Positions 35,165 to 45,730 of a stretch of 64,000 nt of DNA are shown here, piece by piece. Every line of letters starts with the position of its first letter. The stretch's first letter is position 1. Source of the DNA: Dermanyssus gallinae. Lineage: Eukaryota > Arthropoda > Arachnida > Mesostigmata > Dermanyssidae. Both the position numbers and the translations under genes were made by a program. The notes beneath the pieces were generated by a model. It was not told the DNA's origin and made no database searches. It saw only the letters and a program-made list of their open reading frames with translations. Location of the stretch: positions 62,001 to 126,000 of the forward strand of contig QVRM01001404.1 of assembly GCA_003439945.1 (NCBI GenBank), written 5' to 3'.

Positions 35165-37500
35165 TATATATATATATATATTTCAATTTTCAATTTCAAA
35201 CTTGGTTTATTTACGGAACTGCATTTCACAACGCTTAAGTTCTTGGCAAATAAAAATAATTAAAAAAAACATGATTCAAACAAAGAAGTAGAAAATCACT
35301 CTCGACAAAGTCCAAGGAGTGCCTTTTATAAGCACTTTACACGATCGCCGTGGTTATTGAGTATCACAAGAACACCAAAACAGCAGCTGGTATGTTTGAT
35401 TGAACACGAACAAAATGTAAGGCTACACACTTTTAAATATTCGCACAAACGAAGTACACTTCACTAGTACAGCATCTACAGAATTCACAACTATGCGTAA
35501 AAACAACGTATAAACACAACTATCTAAGCCGAGTGTGTGCCCCTATATACAAAGCACTACAATCCTAATTCCGAATTTACCTAGATTACAAGCCCGATTC
35601 TGACTGTGAAATTAAAAGCCACCGTTTTTGTTCACGAACGAAGAAATGTTTCCTTGTTAGGCATCTAATGTGTTTGGGAATGCACGTCCAGGTTTTCGGA
35701 AGACGGCATGCAAGTGCGTGCTGACTGGACTTCAGGGACACAGAGGACACTGCAAAAGTTGTTGCACGTCTAGTTGATGTTCGGCTGAGGGTAGATATTA
35801 GTGGAAATGCGATTTCCGTGGGCACAATACCTTGCGAAATGTTGTATGCTAACATTGAAACCCTTAGCGTGTAAATGCTTTCCACAGTAAGTAGATTAAA
35901 ACGACTAAATAAGTCACGGACCGAATCCCTTCGCTTCCTTGAAAAAATGCTCTAAGTGCATCATTTTGTATCACTTTGGCTCTCCGGAAAATTCCATCGT
36001 AGCCACCACCCCAGAGAAGAATACCATAGCATAGCACTGGTAAGAACACGGCTTTGTATACCATAAGTAGACCCTCTATGGGGACCCCAATCATTTTCAT
36101 TCTACACAGCGCTATTGTAATATTTGCGCATTTTAGGTGCAATATAATTCAGATGAGGATGCCACCTCATGTTTTCCTGGAGAACGAGCCCCAGACACTT
36201 AGCTGTATGCGATAGCTCAATGTTCCGTGTCTTGAGTATTAAGCTGTCAGGTAATGCCAGTTGCCTTGGGGATAAACGAAAAACTATATAATTCGTTTTA
36301 CTAGCATTGACAACTAGTCCAAAGCTGTTAAAATTTCGAATTATATTATCAACCTTTAAAAGCGACTGGTGCAAGTCCGTATTAAAATTTCGATGATTCA
36401 CTCCGAACAGTAGCGTAGTGTCATCAGCAAAAGCAATAGTTGAGCCAAGGTTTTGCCCCTGGATGCTTAATAGAATGAAGTTCAGAAGAATAAGAAACAT
36501 AAAAGGTCCAAGAACCGAGCCTTGAGGGGTACCGATGTCAACCTGCTGCCAGGAGGACTCCATTTGACCAGCTAGAGGTCCTGCAATTGATGGAGCTGCC
36601 AGCTTTAACAGTTTTGCAGGCACTCCCATGACGCCTCGATTCCAGCTTGCTTTAAGACTAAGAAGGACACCAAGGACTTCAGGAACAGAAACAGCAGAAA
36701 ATGAAAATACACTGCCATTTTTTCTCCATACCTCGTCTAGCAAAGTTCCTATATCTCTGCTCTTTTTGAGGTGAGCGACCGTAGTATTTCCTAACGTGGC
36801 AAAGTGACGGTTTAGCTCGTCTGCAATTTCAACTGGGTTTTCTAGTGTTTTATTCTCGCCAACTAATGACGAGGACGGTAGGTCCACTGAATCAAGTCGC
36901 CTACCACAGATTCCATTGATGAATCTCCAGAGTTGAGCGGAGTCATCGCGCAAGGAAGCAAAGCGATTGCGGTAGAATGCTGTCCTCGCGGCTCGAATTG
37001 CATTGAGGTAGCGGCGACGGCTGTTTAAATAGGAAATTTTAGAATCTATCGATTATATGGTCTGCGGTACAATTGATTAACTCTGCGACGCAGTCGCCGT
37101 AAACCTGGAGAGAAAGAAAATTGATTCCCCTTGCGGGAGCTATCAGAAGCAAGGGGATCCACTAAATCAAAGGACTTTTCATACATAAGAAGCAGGGTTT
37201 TACAGAACACATCGAAAGCCGAATTTACGTCTATTGCATCATAAACTGCTAACCACGAGACATCTTGTAAGCGATATAAAACAAATCAATTTTAGCTTTA
37301 TTGTGACTTCTACGTGGGTTTGGGACCAATTCGGCCAACGGTTTAGCAGCGGCAGAGTTGGCAGAAAAAGATAAGAGAGCTGGGTAATGATCAGAAAAAA
37401 CAAGAGTTTCGAGAACCACAGGCATGACAGTAGCAAATCTTGAGCAATTAGAAACAGCAATGTGGTCAATACACGTACGAGACGCGGGTCTGTATTTATA
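35165..37500 (-). mobile_element. CR1/Jockey-like non-LTR retrotransposon with deleted RT core
   Basis: Minus-strand order: the end of an endonuclease region (37470 down to about 37250), a linker, then the 283-codon frame 36953-36102. That frame holds the pre-RT region (WRFINGICGRRLDS, LNRHFATLGNT), then IAGPLAGQ joined directly to DIGTPQGSVLGP, then FADDTTLLFG and the downstream palm. RT domains 1-3, including the first catalytic Asp, are missing between the two joined parts, although the frame stays open. Thumb and C-terminal frames follow at 36142-35864 and 35885-35586. The 3' end is marked by ttgaaattgaaaattgaaa and a TA repeat at 35159-35180. The product could not reverse-transcribe. Confidence 0.8.
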
Positions 37501-37571
37501 TAATTGTGTAAATTATATAAATCAAAACTACGTGTGCAGTTTTGATTTATATAAGTTTACACAATGCATTG

Positions 37572-37575
<4 letters not shown>

Positions 37576-37613
<38 letters not shown>
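37576..37613. repeat. (TA)n microsatellite
   Basis: About 19 TA units between two minus-strand LINE fragments. Confidence 0.95.
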
Positions 37614-37616
<3 letters not shown>

Positions 37617-37639
37617 TTCAGCGATCATCCCACCGGGCA

Positions 37640-38990
37640 AAACACGTGCAAAGACCGCCGATGCGCCTGGCAGCTCGCTGCGTGGTATTTCACGCATATT
37701 TGCGAACTTGGTAAAAAGCAAAATTTGCCGCTGAAGGATGGCCCCACACCCTGCCAAGGCTGTAGCTCAACACTGGTACATTCTTAAGCTCAAACACACG
37801 CAATGCCGCACTCAGAGACAGTCGTCGAGGGTCTTTCACCTCTGTGTGAATAGAGACAATAGCCGCTTGACCCCTCTCACCGATGTGCTAAGTAGAGGTC
37901 GTTCCCGTATAATGTAGTCTTAGATCCAAATACGGGAAGGAGTTGACAAACTCCAGCGGTTGGCCATTGCAGAGTATAACGTCCGCTGCGGCCAATCGAC
38001 CCTACGGCGAAATATAATTCGCCTTCTTCTTCCGCGAATTTATTTGCAGGCCCTTACGGTAAGGGTAACTTTCGCCGACAATTCGACGAATGGCACCGCT
38101 GGTCCCGGTGGGCCACTATTATGCCATCCGCATACATGACGACGGCGTTTCTAAACTCCACTCGTACATGGCGGAATAGGTCTGCGATGGGCAAGGAACA
38201 TGCCAGGCAACTGAGAGGGTCCCCTTGAGGGGTCCCTACGTTTTGACTCAGCTGCAAGGTGTCCTCGCCCCTTACGTTTACTTCAAGGCGGTCTTCAGCA
38301 AAGACGCTGGAGAGCACTCGTAGAAAAGAACCACCCACCCCAGCACGTCGAAATGAATCGAGTAGTAAATGACGGGGAGTTTTGTCGAAGGTCTTAACAC
38401 GATCGATAAAGACGGCGTACAAGTGACTCCCGGGCACAACCAACACCCGCTCAACTTCCGACTGGAGTGCATGGATCGCGTCCTGTGTACCTCGACCCTT
38501 CCTGAATCCGAATTGCTGCGGACGTAAGACCTTCTCCACCGCTGGAAATGCCCTCGAGATAATTAACATAGTGAACATTTTCTTAAAAGTGCGTTATGAC
38601 CCGATACCCCGGTAGAGATTTGGATCGTCCACGTTGTCACCATATTTGCCGTTCAATAGCAGAGTTAGGCTGGCCTCGTGCCAAACCTGGGGTTTGTGTC
38701 CCCCGGTTAGTCACTGAATAAATAGATTACACAGATCCTCTGCTAAGACTTGGGACGACTCTGCCCAATGTTCGTAATAGATTCCATCAGAATCTCTACT
38801 CTCTTTCTTGGGTAATCCGCGCTAGATATGCACCATCCTCTTTCACCGTGAACGGCGAATTTATGTAGTTTAACATACAATGCACTATGCATGCTTTTGT
38901 TGAGCCGGCAAACAATGTAGACATGTGGTTCGCGCTCTGGTCTCTCAAGCATACGAAACTTTTCCTCTTCATTCTACTGGCGCTGTTTCT
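37640..38990 (-). mobile_element. decayed LINE reverse transcriptase
   Basis: The best frame (38578-38054) reads LRPQQFGFRKGRGTQDAIHA (domain 2), LYAVFIDRVKTFDKTPRHLL (domain 3, catalytic Asp present but the box altered), VGTPQGDPLS (domain 4) and VVMYADGIIVAH, where the catalytic DD pair has become DG. Upstream, a shifted frame gives a recognisable pre-RT stretch (LTLLLNGKYGDN), and downstream, about 38000-37750, a shifted frame gives LEFVNSFPYL. The mutations and frameshifts make it inactive. Its clade is uncertain, and it differs from the elements at 35 and 42 kb. Confidence 0.75.
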
Positions 38991-40160
38991 CCATAAACAG
39001 TTTCTTAGATTGGTCTATGTCGGCCATAGGGCGCCCGACGACTCGTAGCAGGGTACTTTGGTAGTGAACAAAAGTGAGTTCTTCAGAGTATCCGGCGACT
39101 TCGTTAAATTGTTTTGGAGAGGGCACGTGCATTTTATATATTCAATTTATATACAATAACGTTTAACGGGTAATGTTTTTTGGTAACGCTTGCAAACTGT
39201 TTCAGTTTAGTCTAGTGCTAAGATTCCAAGATGCAAGCAGCAGGCAGGTCTTTGGATGAACAAACCCAACAGCAAGAATGCTAGCATACGACGCTAATGA
39301 GGAGGCGATGTGTCCCCTCAGAGGGAATCGAGAGCAATTTTCAACGTGACAGCGTTTTCATATAGTAGGCTAGGGCATGTGTTTGCCCTAGTGTTTGTCC
39401 TAGCCCCACATGTCTCATCTCCCGTCAGCACAACGTCTCCGAATCTAGAAGAAGGAGTAATCTCAACGTCACCTTTCTTTCATCTAAAGGGAGAATACTG
39501 GAAACTGCCGTAACTGCTTAGCTTGGTAAGTTAATTACTGCTGTCACAAGGTCAATCCATTGGTTCCTTTTTTTCGCTCGGGTCGTACTAGCAAATCGTC
39601 ACCTTCAAACGGACACAAAAAGCAGCACGTACCGCCGCGCGGCGTGAACTGCACGTTCACTGCAAAGAACATTTTGCAAAGGTGCCCAAACGGGATCCTA
39701 CCTCGAAAATTTGACCTTGGTCAGCCCAAAAGTTCCGATTATGGAAAATAGCTTCATGCCACTGTTTTCACTTTTTAATTAAAAACTTAAGCCCGTTCGT
39801 AACCACATTTACATTTCGGAAGAGTGGTAAAAACAAGCCAAATATTACTCACATAACGGACTTCGTTTAGATCAAAGCCTCGCCTGTGCAAACTGTTCTT
39901 CGTAGGTATTATGAACAGCACCGTTGCTTTGGCAGTCAGCCATACATGATTTCTTGATCCGTCACTAAGCTCGACCGCCACAAAAAAACGCTGAACGATT
40001 GAGGGCCATGGTTCGAGATTGGCCGTGAGACAAGTTAAATTAGAGGTGAAAAAGGGCATCGAGTGGTTGGAAGAGGGTTAGAACTTTGAAAAGAAGGACT
40101 GCTTAATAAAAAAAGACAAATAATAGAAAGGCACAATTGCTGGTCCGGTGGTCTAGAATT
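38991..40160. other. no gene recognised
   Basis: A minus-strand frame at 39787-40059 is compositionally protein-like (RFFVAVELSDGSRNHVWLT) but matches no family I know. Confidence 0.35.
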
Positions 40161-40164
40161 AAAA

Positions 40165-40462
40165 ACATTTTTAAGGAGGTTGTTTTTAATTCAAGACTAT
40201 CCTCCGTCCCCTACAGGATTGGCACTTAACCTGAGGTATATCTTCAATGCACCGAGGGCCAGACATGTTAAGATATCTAGGGTTTCCCCAACAGTCCTTG
40301 TGGCAGCATGCCCGCTGACTCTCAGCGATATGGGTTTTATCATCTATTCTCAATGAGCATCGCTCAAAGAAAATTCGACCAACAACAGGGATCGAACCGG
40401 CAACACCCCGGTAGATGACCATGACTCGCGCACTAGCTTCCCTAGACCGCGCCGCCACACAG
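40165..40462 (-). mobile_element. tRNA-derived SINE, family A, copy 2
   Basis: Full-length on the minus strand: head gtggcggcgcggtctaggg, B box gccggttcgatccc, body gctgagagtcagcgggc and gaaaccctagatatcttaac, tail gtaggggacggaggatagtc then aaaacaacctcctta. No tRNA-Arg precedes it, unlike the copy at 4.4-4.8 kb. Confidence 0.85.
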
Positions 40463-41090
40463 CCCAGTGGTAATGGATCATGGATTCGGTCTCGACACAA
40501 GCATCATCTCGAGGTGAGCAAATGTCAAAAACTTGACCGCTGCCTAACCCAGAAACTGAATGTAATTCAGTCAAGAGACATGCATGTTTCGATGCTAAAA
40601 GAAACCGATCTACTATACAAAACAAGGCAAATGGGATACGACACGGTTTTACCAAGCTTGCGTTAAATCGAATGTGTTTTTTAATGAAAGTTTCACCCGT
40701 ACTGCTAAACAGGATTAACAGAGAATAGAGCCGACCGTATCACGTCCAATTTGTATACAATCGTCCGTTACGAGATGTGTGTTAACGTTGTACAAATTGT
40801 TTCAGAAACGTGAGACGAAGTTGAGAGTGTTCAAGTAATCACGTCTTGGTACAGGCCTAGAATGAGGCACACTTAGATTGAATAGTAAGTCGTGTGCCCG
40901 TGCGGAGCGATCTTTTTCTATATGTAGTTATTACATTTGCCGCTTATTTATTTTTAATATATATTTACGGCCTAATTTGCTGTAAGACTAAAGCGCGCCT
41001 GCAATAGTTTGCCACTAGTCTGATCTCTATTATGGGAATTGACCGAATTTCCTTTGGGACATACTAATACAAAATAGATGATACCAGCAT
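40463..41090. other. no gene recognised
   Basis: No supported feature. Confidence 0.4.
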
Positions 41091-41246
41091 GGCCGCTAAG
41101 AGTCAGCGGCCACCAATACCGTTGGAGAAACCCTAGATATCTCAACATTTCCGCGCCCCTCGGTGCCTTTTTAATAATATGCCCTCACGGCGATTCAAAG
41201 GCCGTAGGGGGCTGAGGATGAATTTAAAACAACCTCCTTAAAAATT
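41091..41246 (+). mobile_element. 5'-truncated SINE, family A, copy 3
   Basis: It begins inside the body (ggccgctaagagtcagcggc), continues with gaaaccctagatatctcaac and ccctcacggcgattcaaagg, and ends in aaaacaacctccttaaaaa. The tRNA-like head is missing, as expected of 5' truncation during target-primed insertion. Confidence 0.85.
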
Positions 41247-41507
41247 ATGTTTTTTGTATTCCAGCTGTACCAGTCAATAAAGAAAATACGTCGGAAAGTT
41301 GCTAGATTCGGATCTCATGAATCGTTTATTTAAGACACCGAACTTTACCTCGGCATAAAAGTCTCTGCAAAACTCTTTGGTTCAACAGACAGTGCTACGA
41401 AGCTCAAATTCAAATAAAAAAATTGTGTGAAGCCATCAATATTTGCCGCCCGCTACCTGTTCTGAGATGACTGATATCTGGTGGTATGCTAATACCGTAA
41501 AACAAGC

Positions 41508-41510
<3 letters not shown>

Positions 41511-41554
<44 letters not shown>

Positions 41555-41680
41555 TCATCAGATTGCTTTATTGACATGCTCTTTTACAGGCAATCTGTCA
41601 AAGTCATATTTCATTAAAAATACCTATCGTTGGAGCATCTGCATCTGTCAAGTATAATCACAACATTACACACACAAACC

Positions 41681-41715
<35 letters not shown>
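41511..41715. repeat. retroelement 3' end fragment between TA repeats
   Basis: TA runs at 41511-41551 and 41683-41715 bracket a piece that resembles the 3' end of block X (gctttattgacatg, then caatctgtcaaag; X has ctttattgat and ggcaatctgtcacaaag). It may be a shared 3' UTR or retroelement tail on the minus strand. Confidence 0.4.
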
Positions 41716-41721
<6 letters not shown>

Positions 41722-41820
41722 TTTTTCATTCTCTGTATACCAATTGTATACCCATATCATAGGGTAATCTAATCTTGCACAATGTCGACAATTTACTGAT
41801 TGTTATATATATATATATAT

Positions 41821-41889
41821 TTGTCAGGCGAATCCATTTGTGAGCCAGGTGTTCTGTTGCATGAATCATATATAAAAAAAAAAAAAAAT

Positions 41890-41959
<70 letters not shown>

Positions 41960-42024
41960 TTTGTTTTTTATATATATGATTCATGCAACAGAACGCCTGG
42001 CTCACAAATGGATTCACCTAACAA
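41821..42024. repeat. palindrome: about 53-base inverted arms around an AT tract
   Basis: The left arm (41821-41874) includes aatccatttgtgagccaggt and gttctgttgcatgaatcata. The right arm (about 41970-42024) is its reverse complement with only a few mismatches. The loop is A-rich plus about 30 TA units (41893-41954). The transcript would form a long hairpin. No transposase is associated. Confidence 0.85.
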
Positions 42025-42379
42025 AGGGGGGATCGCATTTCACTTTAACGGAGGTAGCGGTTGTGACTTTGCCTCCTAAAAATGGTAAACGCTGGGCTCA
42101 ACTATGATTAGAAAATTCCATATCAAGCAGTCGAAATCGCCGAGACCAGTAATTCGTTTTTTAGTAGGCAGTGTGGGACTCTTAAACCCATTAAAAACCT
42201 GGTGATCCCCTAACCTACATGACCGGGAAGTCCCTTGCTTAATGAACTGGTATCTGGACTTACGGGATACACTGGCTAGTTGGCGAGACTGTGTACTGGC
42301 CGCGATTTCTAGAGACAAAGGTAACATTTTGAATCCTTGAGGCTGGAGAGGAATTTCTAAGAAAAGTTTTATCCGTAAA
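42025..42379 (-). other. unidentified protein-like frame
   Basis: The minus frame 42327-42076 has ordinary composition (RYQFIKQGTSRSC, LPTKKRITGLGDFDCL) but no family is recognised. It may belong to a retroelement. Confidence 0.25.
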
Positions 42380-44460
42380 TGATTATCGTTGCTTCTAACA
42401 CGGCGCCTGAAACATTTTTTTGGAACTGCAGGGCTTCATGCCCAAAAACAACAGGCGCTGCAGGCTAACGCACACAGCTTGCGCGGTCGTTATTGGCAAT
42501 ATCAAGAAAGCATTGTGGGCGGTCAGCATTTGCGGATTTTTTTTGGGATTTGCCAAACCTTTAATACTGCACAGCACAGTATTGCCCTTTGGAAACTGGC
42601 AACATATGGTGTGCCAGATGCGGTTCCTCCGCAAGCAGTACGCCTACGTCTAAAGAACCACCAAAGGTATTCAAATACATAATGAATAGCATGCTCACCA
42701 ACGGAGACCACCAACCCTAAACTCTTGAAAAACGTCATGTTTGACCCTGAGACCGATAAACTACAAGGAGACCCTCGTCACACCACCCTATAAGTATGCT
42801 TTTCCTGCTTTTCGATAGCAGCAGAGCACATCATCAATGGTCGACTAGTAACAGAACTAGAAGACAAGACGGCTCTGTCGGAAAACCAACACGGTGTCCG
42901 AGCTGGAAGCTCCATACGTTCGGCTCTCAGCGAAGTTCTAAACATGGTTGAAACTAAAGAAAAAAGAGAAAGACGCTGAGAGAAAACCAGTGGCATTGTC
43001 TGGCCGTCTACTTAGTACGTCAAAAACGCATTTAACACGTTTTCGTGAGATGCCAAAAACAAAGCACTTGTAAACAAAGGCGTGATCCCCCACTTACGAC
43101 GCATCCTAAGCATCGTACCTAATAGACCGAGCTTGTCTTACGAAGGGTCCCCCAAAGGTCCGTAATGAGACCCTGTGAAATAATCAATAGTGTGGAAGTG
43201 CCTAAACTCCCACATCCTTCAGGAGTTTATTTCATCGCCTATACAGATCTTTTTTTTTTTTTTTTTGATTTTCCCGTAAGGCAATTGCCCGTGTACGGAT
43301 TTTTCATGTCATGGCTAAGTTTATTCCACTCCGGCATTTACCTTGTCTAAATTGGAAACCATGCAAACCAATTTAAGAGTGGCCGGTCTGAATCTCGAAC
43401 CCAGTCCTCCCGAATGCAAGGCAAAGGCTTTTGCCACTAAGCCACCTTGCTCGGCCTATACAGATGATCTGGCATTGATCGCTACCGCCCAGGACGAATA
43501 TTTGCTCGAAGGGACAGCCAACCATTTTTGCCATGGCGGATATTCGGCAATATACACTTGTGTTGAATCGGCCTGAAGCGTCCTCCACAGAATCTAAACC
43601 TAGACTTGGAAGGACACCCAGTAACACCCACGTCCGTGGCCAAATACCTGACCGTGATTTTGGATAGGGTTCTAAGAGGAACATATCATGTGCGTTATGC
43701 AGCAAGAAAGCAGCCACAGCCTCATCAGAGCTACGAAAAAGTCCTCCCGCGGACCAGAGGGGCAACCGGCTGTCGGCGCCGTTTTTAGTAATAGATAGCA
43801 CCACGTTATACGCCGCACGCTTATAAGAGTGCACAACTACAAGAATTACAACACGCTGTCTTCTTGACAAAACCCAATAAACCTAAAATCAACAAAACAA
43901 AGACACTTAAAGCAAATAGAGCCAACAATGGGAAGCTTATCTAGCCGGATCATCCTCTGATGCTGGACAAAATTAATACTGCCTGATCTCAAAAATGGTA
44001 CAGCCTCAAACACGGCTCGCCTACTCGCGCAGCTGCTAACAGGCCACGATGGCTGCTATATACCTGCACGGCATTGGTAAAACTAACTTCCCCGTATGCC
44101 GCATGTGCAAGTCAGGGGAGGCTGACGATGTAAGACACTGCTATGAACGCTGTGCCTTTTTCGACACGGAACAAAAGCTACTGTCCTGGAACCTACAACC
44201 GGGAAACCCCCTGACTATGTCAACCTCTTGTAGGCGCGCTCCACAAGGATGATGAATCCTGGAATATGGTAAAAAAAAAATTCGCAGGATTTGTCTCAGA
44301 GAAGAAAACAAACGCCGCCGAAATAAGTTCGAGCAGCCTAGATGACAAGATAAAGTACCTAGGTAAAGTAATCTCGAGAAGACAGTACTGCGTCCACCCC
44401 CGAAAAGGGCCGAAGTGGACGACTGTATTCTTGTGGGTTTGTAAGTTCCACACTAACGTT
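42380..44460 (+). mobile_element. decayed R1-like non-LTR retrotransposon
   Basis: Successive plus-strand frames follow an R1-type RT. A rearranged first block (about 42450-42660) includes TACAVVIGNIKKAL and FNTAQHS. A second block (about 42815-43165) includes LVTELEDKTALSENQHGVRA (domain 2) and a domain 3 remnant. Then comes YTDDLALIATAQDE, the catalytic box, which is split by a SINE at 43249-43453. A C-terminal part near 44040-44200 includes LHGIGKTNFPVCRMCKSGEA followed by H and C, the usual zinc-binding tail. Numerous stops mean it is dead. RT-like blocks occur twice, so two copies or a duplication may be merged here. Confidence 0.75.
43249..43453 (-). mobile_element. tRNA-derived SINE, family C, inserted in the R1-like RT
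   Basis: It is flanked by the direct repeat gcctatacagat at 43237-43248 and 43454-43465. Read on the minus strand, it has an A box in gagcaaggtggcttagtggc, a B box in gactgggttcgagattc, a body ending cgggcaattgccttacggga, and a long A tail (T16 on the plus strand). Removing it would join the two halves of the RT catalytic box. A relative lies at 53178-53335. Confidence 0.88.
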
Positions 44461-44553
44461 ACTTTAACAACGTCGCCCGGTGTGTACCATGCATTTTACA
44501 AATTAATCTATCTTAAGAAAAGAACAAATTTGAAAAATGATATATATATATAC

Positions 44554-45540
44554 ACGAGGTTTTCAATCAGGCTTTATTGATATTATACTAATTTATGGTA
44601 AATAGACTTGAAACATATTGACATGTTCGACAAGTTGGCAATCTGTCACAAAGCACTCTCTTAAAAGTATATATATATATATATAAAAAATTAAAATACT
44701 AAATAGATATTATTTGGCCGTGCGTCAGAACTATAAGAAATAGAAGAAGCCGATTCGTCAGTATCGCTGCCTGCTGTGCTGCTAGTGATGGCTGTGAATA
44801 TCGTCGCCGTTAATGTCTGCTTCTGAGCCGCGCCTTTGTCCGGTTGATCTGTTCTCTCTCTGCATGACATCCCTTCGACATTGACGAAGGCCAGAAATTT
44901 TAGCGGCTAACCTGCTCAGCCGGCTCGCTCTAGTCTCTGAAGTCCGAAAGATGAAGCCGAGAGAATGAGCAATCTGAGGTCACAGAGGAGCCACATACTT
45001 TTGAGGGGTCAATCAGCAAAACCGAATTGAAGCTTGACCTCCACATCTAGCGGAGGAACCTAAATGTTCAGCAAACAGCAGTGCCGCAAAAGTGCAGCAA
45101 TACTAGGTAAATAGATAGACATATGTAGGCAGTAAAATGACGCAAGAAAAGGTGGAAACGCATAGATTGACGGCAAACGACAAATCAAGTCCGTCGTTGC
45201 AACCACACATGAAACATCATCATCACCAACAGCAGCAGTCTCTTGTTGTGAGTACAGCAGTAACTGATCTGATGGAGCATTGGATGGAGCATCGTATGCC
45301 AAAAAGATGTCAAAAAATCGCTCGAAAATAACCATTACATGCGCATTTGTCTTAAAGCACGACCCGAAGGTTGAAGCGATACGTTCCATTCTCAACTTGG
45401 TAAAGCAGCGAACTAGAAAAGCTCTCGGGTATGCGATCTCGGCTTCGTCACTTTCGTTATATTCGCAGATAGCAAACCCATAACCGAGTGTCTAGTAAAA
45501 CTGTCTGGTGTCAATCAGTCACTGACATTGCTCAGTGAAC
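44554..45540. repeat. segmental duplication block X (first copy)
   Basis: This block is repeated at 63050-64000 and beyond the window. It starts at a TA run with cacgaggttttcaatcaggc. On the minus strand tcaataaagc provides an AATAAA polyadenylation signal near 44575, so the block looks like the 3' end of a minus-strand gene. Small indels (about 48 bases missing in X' relative to about 45317-45365) distinguish the copies. Confidence 0.85.
44782..44973 (-). pseudogene. candidate terminal exon of an unidentified gene, truncated copy (block X)
   Basis: A 3' splice site (ctctgtgacctcag) is followed by an open frame reading IAHSLGFIFRTSETRASR, then LSRLAAKISGLRQCRRD and a polar tail. Here it stops early at TAG (44784-44782) after DIHSHH. 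The matching exon at 63178-63459 continues past this point for about 28 more residues. No domain is recognised; the basic then Ser-rich tail could be the cytoplasmic end of a receptor, which is speculation. Confidence 0.4.
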
Positions 45541-45730
45541 GAGCGAAAAACGAGCTCTGAGCGATGGAGACCGCACCGAGGAAGGAACCGTCCAGATTGT
45601 TGCTTTGCTTGATATTGGCTTTAGTCAACACTTCTGTAGGTCGTCGACTGAACAACTGATTATGAACTAATTCTTCACCGAGTTTGTAGAGTCTACCGAT
45701 GGCATCAACTCACGGGCAGCTTCCATCAGG

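Noticed and set aside
39560..40059. THAP-like or other transposase domain
   Set aside because: Frames on both strands look mildly protein-like, but the expected Cys/His spacing is missing.
41793..42017. Open frame with repeated Ile-Tyr
   Set aside because: It is the translation of TA repeats and palindrome arms, not a gene.
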